The position numbers were made by a program, and so were the translations under genes. The notes under the pieces are model-generated. The model made no database searches. It was not told the DNA's origin and saw only the letters and a program-made list of their open reading frames with translations. Below, piece after piece: positions 18,883 through 27,649 of a stretch of DNA of 64,000 nt. Origin of the DNA: Acidicapsa ligni (GTDB lineage: Bacteria > Acidobacteriota > Terriglobia > Terriglobales > Acidobacteriaceae); contig NZ_JAGSYG010000002.1 of the NCBI RefSeq assembly GCF_025685655.1, positions 372,001-436,000 on the forward strand. The letters run 5' to 3'. Each line of letters opens with the position of its first letter. Within the stretch, counting starts at the first letter, position 1.

Positions 18883-18984
18883 GCTGGCTTTTAGCTCACT
18901 TTCAGATGTAAAACCTCAAGTTTCAGCGCTCACGAGGTAACTTCTCAGATAACTCGCAAGCATAACTTCAGAAAGGCGCTTACA

Positions 18985-20481
18985 ATGCTCGAAACAGTCT
19001 TTCATTCAACCATTAGGGAATTTATGCCCCAAAGTTCAGAGGCAGAGCAGTTTACTGCAGCGTCCCTTTCTATATCCGCGGCGAAAGTGCGGCTACATCT
19101 GCTGGTGGTGGATGCAGATGCGGCGGTGTGTTCGGCCTGTACGGAGATCGCTACTTCGCTGGGATACGCGGCGCAGTTTACTACCGACCTGCATGAAGCG
19201 CAGACGTTGCTGTGTTCGCATACAGCTGATATTGTGCTGGTAAACATCAGCTCACACAACCGAGGACTTGAATTTGTATCCGAGGTAAAGCTGTTGTATC
19301 CGCGGTTGACGGTGATTGCGATGACGGCGTCCAGCCTGGTGAATACTGCAGTTGAGGCGATGCGGCGAGGGGCTAAGGATTATTTGACCAAGCCCTTTTC
19401 CATTGACGAGCTTTCCACGGTTTTGGAGAGAGCATCTGAGTCGGTGACAGTGGATGTTGCCGGAAGGCAGTTACGCGAACGACTTCGATTAAGTAAGGGA
19501 CTGGGCGCCTTGATCGGACGTTCGACGGAGATGGAGAAGTTATATCGCATTCTCTCCAAGGTCGCCCAGAGTATGCACCCGGTGTTGGTACTGGGAGAGA
19601 GTGGAACCGGGAAAGAGTTAGTAGCTCGGACGATCCACACGTACGGGCCGAATGCCAGCAAGCCATTTTTACCTGTGGATTGCGGATCCCTAGTGCCGAG
19701 CCTGATTGAAAGCGAGCTATTCGGTTATGTGAAGGGCGCGTTTACCGGGGCAGTGAAATCCAAGGATGGGCTGTTTGTTTCGGCGGAAGGCGGCACCGTC
19801 TTTCTGGATGAGGTTGGCGAGCTCACTTTGGACTTGCAGGCCAAGCTGTTGCGCGCCCTGCAGGAGAAGGAAGTGCGTCCGGTTGGAGCGACGCATCGGG
19901 TGCCGATCAAGGCGCGGATTGTGGCTGCTACCAATCGTGATCTCGCGGCGATGGTGGAGAAGGGAACGTTTCGCAAGGATCTTTTTTATCGACTGAACGT
20001 GGTGAATCTGCGATTGCCTTCCCTGCGCGATCGGCGAGAAGATATTCCACTGTTGACGGCACATTTTCTGGATCGTATCTCGAAAGAGTATGGCAACAAG
20101 TTCACCCTGAGCGACGAAGCGTTGCGGACGATGATGAAGCATGACTGGCCGGGAAATATTCGAGAACTGGAGAACTGCATTCAACATGCATGTTCGCTGA
20201 GCACCGGGCCAGTGTTGCAACTGGGCGATCTGCCACGTGAATTACGCCAAGCGGGACTGGAGGCTTATCGCAACTCGAATCCAAAGCCCGAAACTGCACA
20301 GGCGGAAGGGGTAGCCGAGGTGGAGACGCTGGCCGATATGGAACGGAGGGCGATTCTGAATGCTATTCGCACGCTTAGGGGAGATAAGTTGGTGGCGGCG
20401 CGGTTGCTGGGCATTGGCAAAACGACACTCTATCGCAAGCTGAAGGAGTATGGCATCAGCGATTCCTCTCTGGACGAGTAG
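18985..20481 (+). CDS. NtrC-type sigma-54 activator with a degenerate receiver
   Basis: 498-aa bacterial enhancer-binding protein: receiver domain (about 37-150), AAA+ domain with Walker A GESGTGKE (204-211), the sigma-54 contact loop GAFTGA (251-256) and Walker B TVFLDEVGEL, then a Fis-type helix-turn-helix (about 455-490, ending KTTLYRKLKEYGI). The receiver keeps D43, T114 and K136, but the residue in the phospho-acceptor position is Asn (N87, codon AAC at 19243-19245), and the second member of the acidic pair is Ala44. Phosphorylation in the usual way is therefore unlikely, while the ATPase core looks fully active. Confidence 0.92.
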   Translation: MLETVFHSTIREFMPQSSEAEQFTAASLSISAAKVRLHLLVVDADAAVCSACTEIATSLGYAAQFTTDLHEAQTLLCSHTADIVLVNISSHNRGLEFVSEVKLLYPRLTVIAMTASSLVNTAVEAMRRGAKDYLTKPFSIDELSTVLERASESVTVDVAGRQLRERLRLSKGLGALIGRSTEMEKLYRILSKVAQSMHPVLVLGESGTGKELVARTIHTYGPNASKPFLPVDCGSLVPSLIESELFGYVKGAFTGAVKSKDGLFVSAEGGTVFLDEVGELTLDLQAKLLRALQEKEVRPVGATHRVPIKARIVAATNRDLAAMVEKGTFRKDLFYRLNVVNLRLPSLRDRREDIPLLTAHFLDRISKEYGNKFTLSDEALRTMMKHDWPGNIRELENCIQHACSLSTGPVLQLGDLPRELRQAGLEAYRNSNPKPETAQAEGVAEVETLADMERRAILNAIRTLRGDKLVAARLLGIGKTTLYRKLKEYGISDSSLDE

Positions 20482-20572
20482 ACAACGCAGGGAGCGAACT
20501 GCGTCAGGCTGGATGCCTTCGTTCTGATTTAGAAATCCTGAATTTCTAACCCGCAGGTGTTTGGAGAGAGCG

Positions 20573-21082
20573 ATGAAGATTTTGATTGTTACAGGGATGG
20601 AAGGTGCGGAGAATTGCGTGATTGCACTGACGTCGATGCTGGGTCGGGAGTGTGAGGCAGCCGACAGTCGCAAGGCTGCGCTGGCAGCTTTAAAGCGCAG
20701 GGAGTATGTGGCCCTGGTGATAGATGAGCGCCTGGCGGATGCCGATCCTGAGGGAGCAGAGTTGCTCTGGGAGCAAGCAGGCCTGGCGATTCCGTTGCAG
20801 CTTAGCTTTGCGTCCCATGGAGCGCAACGGCTGGCGCGCGAGATTCGCATGGCGTTAGCTCGCCGGGAACGTGAGCAGGCACTGGCCCGTCAGGCTGCGA
20901 CGGAAGCGATCGAGCGAGAGCTGAAGTCGACTGTAGCGGGGCTGTTGCTGCACTCGGAGCTGGCGCTTCAGGATCGTGCGATTCCTGCGCCTCTGGCGGA
21001 CAAGTTGCGGCTGATGGCTGATTTGGCGTGGAATCTGCGACAGCAACTGTCGCCGGTAGAGGCAGCGCTCTCGCGTATTTGA
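20573..21082 (+). CDS. Small receiver-like protein with a DHp-like C-terminal helix
   Basis: 169 aa from ATG 20573, preceded by GGAGAG. I do not know a named family for it. Residues 1-100 resemble a receiver domain (KILIVTG; VALVIDERLADADPEGAELL) with D51 where the phospho-Asp would be, but the acidic pocket is missing (Thr at the first strand's end). Residues 113-160 (ERELKSTVAGLLLHSELAL onwards) resemble the DHp helices of histidine kinases, with Arg115 in place of the phospho-His and no ATPase domain. It follows the kinase and sigma-54 activator and may act as an adaptor or inhibitor of that pair. Confidence 0.6.
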   Translation: MKILIVTGMEGAENCVIALTSMLGRECEAADSRKAALAALKRREYVALVIDERLADADPEGAELLWEQAGLAIPLQLSFASHGAQRLAREIRMALARREREQALARQAATEAIERELKSTVAGLLLHSELALQDRAIPAPLADKLRLMADLAWNLRQQLSPVEAALSRI

Positions 21083-21136
21083 GCGGTAATGCCGACGGAC
21101 TGTCGATTACCTGCGGCGAAAATTGAGCCTCTCCCC

Positions 21137-21183
21137 TTGACATTCGACAAGAGCAAAGCGTATTTCTATTCTCGTCTTGTCGA
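21137..21183 (+). promoter_or_regulatory. padR promoter with flanking 9-bp inverted repeat
   Basis: TTGACA (21137-21142) is followed after 18 bases by TATTTC (21161-21166), a plausible sigma-70-type promoter. A perfect inverted repeat, TCGACAAGA (21144-21152) and TCTTGTCGA (21175-21183), brackets the -10 box. The padR start codon is 15 bases further on. This is a good candidate operator for autoregulation by PadR. Confidence 0.55.
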
Positions 21184-21197
21184 TTGCCGAGGGGAAT

Positions 21198-21563
21198 ATG
21201 CCGCGATCTGTTCAACCGCCTGCACCGTCCTCATCAGACCTGTTGCAGGGAACGTTAGATCTGCTGATTCTGAAGACGCTGGCTCTTGAGCCAATGCATG
21301 GCTGGGGTGTCGCGCTGCGGATTCAACAGGTCTCCAAAGATGCCTTGCAGATTGGGCAGGGATCGTTGTATCCCGCGCTGCATCGGCTGGAGTATCGCGG
21401 ATGGATTGTATCGGAGTGGGCCAGCTCAGAGAACAATCGTCGGGCGAAGTTTTATTCGCTTACGGCTGTGGGTCGGAAGCAACTGGATACTGAACTTGCC
21501 AACTGGGATCGCATGGCGGAAGCGATTGCACTGGTGCTTGGGCGCAGAGAGGCTACGTTATGA
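21198..21563 (+). CDS. PadR-family transcriptional regulator
   Basis: 121-aa winged-helix repressor. Typical PadR features are LLQGTLDLLILKTLALEPMHGWGVALRI, the wing region GQGSLYPALHRLEYRGWI and the C-terminal dimerisation helix ending LALVLGRREATL. ATG 21198 follows GAGGGG; an upstream in-frame start at 21177 would lie inside the presumed operator. The stop overlaps the ATG of the permease (ATGA at 21560-21563), so the two proteins are translationally coupled. In acidobacteria, PadR genes commonly precede such permeases and are thought to control them. Confidence 0.93.
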   Translation: MPRSVQPPAPSSSDLLQGTLDLLILKTLALEPMHGWGVALRIQQVSKDALQIGQGSLYPALHRLEYRGWIVSEWASSENNRRAKFYSLTAVGRKQLDTELANWDRMAEAIALVLGRREATL

Positions 21564-24244
21564 AATTGCGCGAACTGCTGACGAAGCTGCGTTTTCTGTT
21601 TGCTCGAAAGCGAGCCAGCGATTTGCGCGATCTGGATGAGGAGCTGCGCTTTCACGTGGAGCAGTCCGTGCAGGCTTATGTCGATGAAGGGATAGCGGCC
21701 AAGGAGGCGCGCCGTCGAGCACTCATTGACTTTGGCGGCGTGACGCGGACGAGAGAAGCGGCTTATGAGCAGTGGCCTGGATGGTGGATGGAAACAGTGT
21801 TGCAGGATGTGCGTTATGCGCTGCGTGGATTTCGGCGTAATCCTGTTTTTACTGTCACGGTGATTGTTACGCTGGCGCTTGGCATCGGCGCGACGACGGC
21901 CGTCTTCAGCGTAGTGGACCGCATTCTTTTTCGTAGCTTGCCGTATGCGCATGACGATCGCATTGTTTCGATCGGGCTGAGCCAGTCGCTGGAGAAGCAG
22001 GAGTTCATGCTGGGCGGATTCTTCTATGAGTGGCGCGATAACCAGAAGCCGTTTGAGGCGATGGCCTCGCAGAGCACCGGACCGACTAGCTGTGTGCTTG
22101 CCGAGTCGATACCGACGCAACTCAACTGCATCAGTGCGCAGGCTGGATTTCTTCCGATGCTGGGTATTTTGCCGGTGTTGGGACGCAATTTTCTGCCGGA
22201 GGAAGATCGTCCGAATGGGCCGCGTGTGGCGTTGATCACGTATGGATTGTGGAAGAGCCATTACGGTCTCGATCCAAGAATTTTGAATCGGCTGATTACC
22301 GTGGATGGCAGCCCGATGCGCGTGGTTGGCGTGCTGCCGAAGGAATTCGAATTGCCTACATTGCAGGCGGCAGATGTGATCATGCCGCTGGCGCTAGTGG
22401 AGGCAGAAAAGCAACGCACGCAAAATGGAGGCATCGGGCAGCCGATGCGAGCTTTCGCGCGACTCAAGCCAAGGGTGAGTATTACGCAGGCCAAGGCCGA
22501 GATGGAGCCGCTTTTTATTCATACGCAGGAGACGTTTATTCCCGCGGAGGTACGCAAAGACTTTCACCTCAGCATTCGTTCTCTTCGCGATCGACAGACT
22601 GAGGATGTACAGCTTGTCGCATGGGTGTTGCTGGGGTCGGTGCTCGCGGTGCTGCTGATTGCATGTGCCAATGTAGCGAGCCTGATGATGGCGCGGGGTG
22701 CGGCGCGAGAGCGGGAGTTGGCGGTGCGCTCGGCATTGGGAGCGAGCAGAGGCAGGTTGATTCGACAGACGCTCACGGAAGCATTTCTGTTGTCGATGGT
22801 GGGAGCAACGGCGGGGTTGGCGCTGGCGCAAGGGTTGTTGATGGTCTTTATTGCAATGGCTCCGACGAGTGTTCCATTTCTAGATAAGGCACATCTGGAC
22901 CTGCGTACGGCGGGGTTCACAGTCTTGCTGGCATTGGTTTCGGGCGTTTTTTTCGGATTGATACCAGCGTTGCAGAAGCCGCGTTCTGTGGCGCTGTCTG
23001 CGCGAATGACGCATTCCGGAAGACATGCTTTTTTGCGGCTCGGCATGGTGGTGGGGCAGATTGCAATCAGCATGATTCTGCTATCGGGCGCAGCGTTGTT
23101 GTTGCGGAGTTTTCAAAAGATGGAGACACAGAATCTTGGGGTGCAGACGCGTGGAGTTATGACGGCGCGCATCTCGCTTCCGGGCGTTCGTACTGAGCCG
23201 ATCGCGGGGTTGGTAAGTAAGAAAGGGCAGACGCAGAAGGATATCTTTCTGCAGGTTGAGGCGGCGGTGCGTCGTTTGCCGGGAGTCGGCGCTGTTGGAT
23301 GGAGTGATTCGTTTCCTCCCGGCGGTGGCTGGCAGAATAGCCGCATGTATTCGGATTTTGCTGTGGTGGGGAAATCCCGGTCTTCGGAGAGATCGGGAGG
23401 GTTGGTGCGGTTGCGAGGAGTAACTCCGGATTACTTTCGCGCACTGAATATTCCGATTGTTCGTGGAGGTGGGTTCACAGAGGAAGAGCGAGGCTCCAGT
23501 GAGCTATTCATGGTGTTGAGCAGGCTACTGGCATCGCGGTTGTTTCCTGGAGAAGATCCGATTGGAAGACGCATTGGCATGGGATCGGACGGCACCACTT
23601 ATACCGTGGTGGGCGTTGCTGAAAATGTGAGAAATGGTGGCCTCAGCGAGCAGGATATTCCGGAAGCTTATTGGCTAAGGCGCAATGTTGCTGAGGATTG
23701 GGGCGTACCGGTCCCTGTAATGGTATTTGATACGGTGCTTGCCCCGGCGACGGTGAGCCCATGGGTTCGTTCGCAGATTGCACATTTGGAACCGATGGCC
23801 CCGATTGAGATTGAGACTTTAAACGAGCGGGTGAGCAAGTTGGCGGATAGACCTCGTTTTGAAACGGCGTTGCTTGGATTTTTTGCATTGACGGGACTCT
23901 CGATGGCGGTGATTGGCTTATATGGAGTGACGTCGTTTTTGGCGACACAGCGTACGCAGGAGATTGGTGTGCGCATGGCTTTGGGGGCGAATCGAGCAGA
24001 TATCCTGCGATTGATCGTTCACGAAGGGGCGCGTCTCTTGTTGTTGGGCGCGGCTATTGGAGTGTCGGCATCGCTTGCCCTGACGCAGTTATTGAAGAGC
24101 CTGTTGTTTGACATCGGCCCGCGCGATCCTGCGACCCTTGGTGCGGTTACGCTGCTGCTGGCGGTGGTGGCACTGGCGGCGACGCTGATACCTGCCCGAA
24201 GTGCGATGCAGACCGATCCGATGGAGGCACTTCGCTGTGAGTAG
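21560..24244 (+). CDS. ADOP-type MacB/FtsX-like permease
   Basis: 894-aa permease of the 'acidobacterial duplicated orphan permease' type. A short cytoplasmic prefix (LRDLDEELRFHVEQ) precedes a first membrane helix (NPVFTVTVIVTLALGIGATTAVFSV), a periplasmic MacB core domain, an FtsX domain, a second periplasmic domain and a second FtsX domain (TQEIGVRMALGANRADILRL). No ATPase gene is next to it, which defines the orphan class. The expected role is export or envelope mechanotransmission; the substrate is unknown. Overlaps padR by four bases. Confidence 0.93.
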   Translation: MKLRELLTKLRFLFARKRASDLRDLDEELRFHVEQSVQAYVDEGIAAKEARRRALIDFGGVTRTREAAYEQWPGWWMETVLQDVRYALRGFRRNPVFTVTVIVTLALGIGATTAVFSVVDRILFRSLPYAHDDRIVSIGLSQSLEKQEFMLGGFFYEWRDNQKPFEAMASQSTGPTSCVLAESIPTQLNCISAQAGFLPMLGILPVLGRNFLPEEDRPNGPRVALITYGLWKSHYGLDPRILNRLITVDGSPMRVVGVLPKEFELPTLQAADVIMPLALVEAEKQRTQNGGIGQPMRAFARLKPRVSITQAKAEMEPLFIHTQETFIPAEVRKDFHLSIRSLRDRQTEDVQLVAWVLLGSVLAVLLIACANVASLMMARGAARERELAVRSALGASRGRLIRQTLTEAFLLSMVGATAGLALAQGLLMVFIAMAPTSVPFLDKAHLDLRTAGFTVLLALVSGVFFGLIPALQKPRSVALSARMTHSGRHAFLRLGMVVGQIAISMILLSGAALLLRSFQKMETQNLGVQTRGVMTARISLPGVRTEPIAGLVSKKGQTQKDIFLQVEAAVRRLPGVGAVGWSDSFPPGGGWQNSRMYSDFAVVGKSRSSERSGGLVRLRGVTPDYFRALNIPIVRGGGFTEEERGSSELFMVLSRLLASRLFPGEDPIGRRIGMGSDGTTYTVVGVAENVRNGGLSEQDIPEAYWLRRNVAEDWGVPVPVMVFDTVLAPATVSPWVRSQIAHLEPMAPIEIETLNERVSKLADRPRFETALLGFFALTGLSMAVIGLYGVTSFLATQRTQEIGVRMALGANRADILRLIVHEGARLLLLGAAIGVSASLALTQLLKSLLFDIGPRDPATLGAVTLLLAVVALAATLIPARSAMQTDPMEALRCE

Positions 24245-24267
24245 GGCTCTCAGGTAAGCTGAGAGCG

Positions 24268-25161
24268 ATGCCAAGCCTTTTGAACGATACGAAAAATGAT
24301 ACGGCGGTGCTGCTGATCGATTGTCCTGATCGCAAGGGATTGGTAGCCAAAGTTGCAGGCCTGCTTTATGAGCAGGGTGCGAATATCCTCCATGCGGACC
24401 AGCATCAGGACCATGAACTTGGGCTGTTTTTCATGCGCGTGGAATGGGCGCTTGACGGCGCTTCTGTGGATGAGGGAAGCAACGCAATTGCAACATTTAC
24501 GAGTGCTTTCGCGCCGATGGCTGCGGAGCTTGAAATGCGCTGGCAGTTGCGTTCGAGCAGGCAGCGACCACGCGTGGCGCTCTTTTGTTCGCAGTATCTG
24601 CATTGCATTGCCGATCTGCTGCACCGGTCGAGTGCAGGTGAACTGGCTTGCGAGATTGTAGTAATCGTATCCAACCATCGTGCAGTGGAAGATCTCGCGA
24701 GATTCCATGGTATTCGCTTCGAGTATGTTCCCGTCACTCCTTCCACGCGTGGCGAGGCTGAGGCGCAGCAACTTGCTTTGCTTGCCGAACTCGGCGTGGA
24801 ACTGGTGGTGCTGGCTCGGTATATGCAGATCCTCACTGCGAATTTTGTCGAGCATTATCCCTCTGCGATCATCAATGTGCATCACTCGTTTTTGCCGGCA
24901 TTCATCGGCGCGCGGCCATATCATGCGGCCCATGCGCGTGGCGTGAAGTTGATTGGTGCGACAAGTCACTATGTAACTTCAGTGCTGGATGACGGGCCGA
25001 TCATTGAGCAGGACGTGGCGCGGATTTCGCATCGGGATCAGGTTGAGGATCTGGTGGCTAAGGGGCGCGACCTGGAACGTGTTGTGCTATCACGTGCGGT
25101 ACGTTGGCATCTTGAGGGGCGGATTCTTTGCTATGGCAATAAGACGGTCGTATTCGATTAG
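24268..25161 (+). CDS. purU: Formyltetrahydrofolate deformylase
   Basis: Hydrolyses 10-formyl-tetrahydrofolate to formate and tetrahydrofolate. An N-terminal ACT domain (VLLIDCPDRKGLVAKVAGLL) precedes a formyltransferase-fold domain with the Asn-His-Asp arrangement in INVHHSFLPAFIGA and LDDGPIIEQDV. 297 aa is near the normal length. It starts 23 bases after the permease stop but is probably functionally unrelated. Confidence 0.94.
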   Translation: MPSLLNDTKNDTAVLLIDCPDRKGLVAKVAGLLYEQGANILHADQHQDHELGLFFMRVEWALDGASVDEGSNAIATFTSAFAPMAAELEMRWQLRSSRQRPRVALFCSQYLHCIADLLHRSSAGELACEIVVIVSNHRAVEDLARFHGIRFEYVPVTPSTRGEAEAQQLALLAELGVELVVLARYMQILTANFVEHYPSAIINVHHSFLPAFIGARPYHAAHARGVKLIGATSHYVTSVLDDGPIIEQDVARISHRDQVEDLVAKGRDLERVVLSRAVRWHLEGRILCYGNKTVVFD

Positions 25162-25241
25162 CGCATGGATGACTTTGTCCTGAATCATGTTGAGATTAGC
25201 TGCATCGAAGGCTTAGGGTAACCACTAGACGGGGGCGATAA

Positions 25242-26282
25242 ATGCAGATTGGCATTGATAGTTTCGCGGCGGCAAGCCGTAACTCAGAGACGGGTATTTC
25301 GATTTCGCCGAGCGAACGGCTGCGTAATCTACTTGAAGAGATTGAACTCGCGGATCAGGTAGGCCTCGATGCGTTTGGTGTCGGTGAGCATCATCGCGAG
25401 GAGTTTCTCGATTCTGCGCCTACGATTATCCTGGCCGCTGCTGCGGCAAAGACAAAGAAGATTCGGCTGGCGAGCGCGGTGACGGTGTTGAGTGCTGCAG
25501 ATCCCGTGCGCGTCTTTCAGGAGTTCGCTACGCTGGACCTCATCTCCGATGGCCGTGCAGAGATCGTGGCGGGGCGGGGCTCGTTTACAGATGCCTATCC
25601 GCTGTTTGGCTTGAGTCTGCGCGACTATGATTCGCTCTTCGAAGAAAAGCTTGGGTTGCTCCTGGAGATTCGCAAGAATACACATGTGAATTGGACCGGC
25701 AGACATCGTGCGCCACTTACCGGGCAAGGCGTGTTTCCGAGGCCATTGCAGGCGGAGTTACCTATCTGGGTCGGTGTTGGAGGAACGCCGGAGTCATTCG
25801 CTCGCGCTGGCTATCTCGGACTGCCGTTGATGGTTGCAATTATTGGCGGAGAGGCGCATCGCTTTCGCCCGCTGATCGATCTGTACTACGAAGCGGGTAG
25901 CCGCGCCGGTCAACCACGTGAAAAGCTCAAGGTCGGGCTACATTCGCTTGGCTTTGTAGGCAACACGACGCAAGAGGCTGCAGATGATTTTTTTCCCGGC
26001 TATGCGAAAACATTCACCGAGATTGGGAAGGAACGCGGCTGGCCCCCGACGACGCGCGCACAATTCGATGCGGTGCGTGGAAAGACCGGAGCGCTGATTA
26101 TTGGCGATGCTCAGGCTGTCGTGGAGAAAGTGCTATACACCAACGAAGTGCTGGGTGGTATTGCACGACTGGACTTCCAGATGACGGTAGGCGAGGTTCC
26201 TCACGCGACCATGATGAAGTCGATTGAGTTGCTGGGAACAAAGGTTGCGCCAGCCGTGCGGAAGGCGCTTGGTACTGCATGA
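25242..26282 (+). CDS. Luciferase-like flavin-dependent oxidoreductase
   Basis: 346-aa LLM-class TIM-barrel monooxygenase-like protein that would use FMN or F420. The typical features GLDAFGVGEHHREEF, LASAVTVLSAADPVRVFQEFATLDLISDGRAEIVAGRGSF and PIWVGVGGTPES are present. It belongs to the subgroup often annotated as alkanal monooxygenase-like or nitrilotriacetate-type enzymes; the substrate cannot be inferred. It ends 12 bases before the convergent VWA gene, with a small CTGCAT/ATGCAG inverted repeat at 26275-26290 across its end. Confidence 0.88.
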   Translation: MQIGIDSFAAASRNSETGISISPSERLRNLLEEIELADQVGLDAFGVGEHHREEFLDSAPTIILAAAAAKTKKIRLASAVTVLSAADPVRVFQEFATLDLISDGRAEIVAGRGSFTDAYPLFGLSLRDYDSLFEEKLGLLLEIRKNTHVNWTGRHRAPLTGQGVFPRPLQAELPIWVGVGGTPESFARAGYLGLPLMVAIIGGEAHRFRPLIDLYYEAGSRAGQPREKLKVGLHSLGFVGNTTQEAADDFFPGYAKTFTEIGKERGWPPTTRAQFDAVRGKTGALIIGDAQAVVEKVLYTNEVLGGIARLDFQMTVGEVPHATMMKSIELLGTKVAPAVRKALGTA

Positions 26283-26294
26283 GAATGCAGGAGC

Positions 26295-27566
26295 TTAGTT
26301 GACGGTCTTCATCTTGCGATTCAGGAAGTCCATCATCAGGTAGCTGCCGAGCGTGTCGGGGGTGGTGAAGTAGGCTTTGCCGCGACACATGGCGCTGACT
26401 CTCTGCACAAATTGCACGAGGCCGGGATCGGTCGCGAGCATGAAGGTGTTGATCAGGATTCCTGCGCGGCGGCAGCGGGCTACTTCTTCCAATGTTTCCG
26501 ATAGTACGAGCGGATCAAGTCCGAAGGAATTTTTGTAGATACGTCCATCGGGCAACGTCAGCGCGGAGGGTTTGCCATCGGTGATCATAACGATCTGGCG
26601 CATCTCTTTGCGCTGGCGATTGAGGATGCTGCGTGAGAGTCGCAGGCCTTCGCGCGTGTTGGTGTAGTGCGGGCCGACCTTGACGCGGGCAATCTGCGAG
26701 ATGGGTACTTCTTCCGCGGAGTCATGGAAGAGCACCAGTGAGAGCGTATCGCCAGGGTACTGTGTGCGGATGAGATGCGAGAGCGCCATGGCTACTCGCT
26801 TGGCGGGCGTGAAGCGATCTTCCCCATAGAGGATCATCGAGTGGGAGCAGTCGAGCATCACTACCGTTGCGCAACTTGATTGATAATCACACTGCTGTAC
26901 GTGCAGATGTGGGTAGTCGATCTCGATAGGCAGTGTAAGGCTTTCGCCAGGCAGGAGCGCTTCGGACTGCGCGGCGATGGCGGCGGCGAGCGTCGCGGTT
27001 GAATCGAGATTCAGTGTATCGCCGAACTCGTAGGGGCGGGACGATCCGTTGGTTTCGACCCCAGTGGCCTGATACGGCGTGTCATGGCGGCCGCCGCTTG
27101 CTCGCCCCATAGATCCGAGCAGATCCTGAAGCGCCTTGTAACCGAGGAAGTCTAGGGATTTGTCCGTCACTTCAAAGCGGGCTTCGGACTCGCCCTCTCC
27201 TACCTGACCGGCATTGCCTGAGGGGCGTGAGGGATCGTTCTGCTGATTCGGATCGTCGATGCGGACGTAGTCCTGCTGCTCCATGCGCTGGATGAGCTTG
27301 TCGATCAGTTCTTCGAGTGCGTCTTCTTCTGATGCCTGGGCGAGCTTGTCTCTGAGCTGCTCATCAAAATCGCCATTCTCAAGAGCCTGACGTATAGCCT
27401 CGCGGAGATTGTCGAGGGACTGTTCGCCGTTCAGTTCCTGAAAGCGCATCATCGGATTTTCAAAACCTGAATCGAGCAGATAGTCGGAAAGCTGCTGCAT
27501 CAGATTTTCGAGATCGATGTCGTCGGCTAGGTCGCCGTTGTATCGGGTGTAGCTGGTGCGCTTCAT
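26295..27566 (-). CDS. VWA-domain protein paired with a magnesium-chelatase-like ATPase
   Basis: 423 aa. The C-terminal half is a von Willebrand A domain with an intact MIDAS motif (DCSHS at 239-243, plus Thr in FTPAKR and Asp in MITDGKPSA). The N-terminal half is acidic, helical and rich in Gln and Asp. It follows the AAA+ gene by 83 bases on the same strand, as the ChlI/ChlD-like or MoxR/VWA pairs do. By analogy the AAA+ ring remodels a target that the VWA domain recruits through a bound metal. No chlorophyll or cobalamin genes are nearby, so a chelatase role is not supported. Confidence 0.85.
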   Translation of the reverse strand: MKRTSYTRYNGDLADDIDLENLMQQLSDYLLDSGFENPMMRFQELNGEQSLDNLREAIRQALENGDFDEQLRDKLAQASEEDALEELIDKLIQRMEQQDYVRIDDPNQQNDPSRPSGNAGQVGEGESEARFEVTDKSLDFLGYKALQDLLGSMGRASGGRHDTPYQATGVETNGSSRPYEFGDTLNLDSTATLAAAIAAQSEALLPGESLTLPIEIDYPHLHVQQCDYQSSCATVVMLDCSHSMILYGEDRFTPAKRVAMALSHLIRTQYPGDTLSLVLFHDSAEEVPISQIARVKVGPHYTNTREGLRLSRSILNRQRKEMRQIVMITDGKPSALTLPDGRIYKNSFGLDPLVLSETLEEVARCRRAGILINTFMLATDPGLVQFVQRVSAMCRGKAYFTTPDTLGSYLMMDFLNRKMKTVN

Positions 27567-27649
27567 GGTTTCTCCGGTTTGTGAAAATCCACCCTGGCCG
27601 GAAGAACAAAGATCCAGCCAGGTGCGGCACTCTCATTCGTTGATTGCTG

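Noticed and set aside
26275..26290. CTGCAT/ATGCAG hairpin as a terminator between convergent genes
   Set aside because: The stem is only six base pairs and overlaps the coding end; no T-run on either strand.
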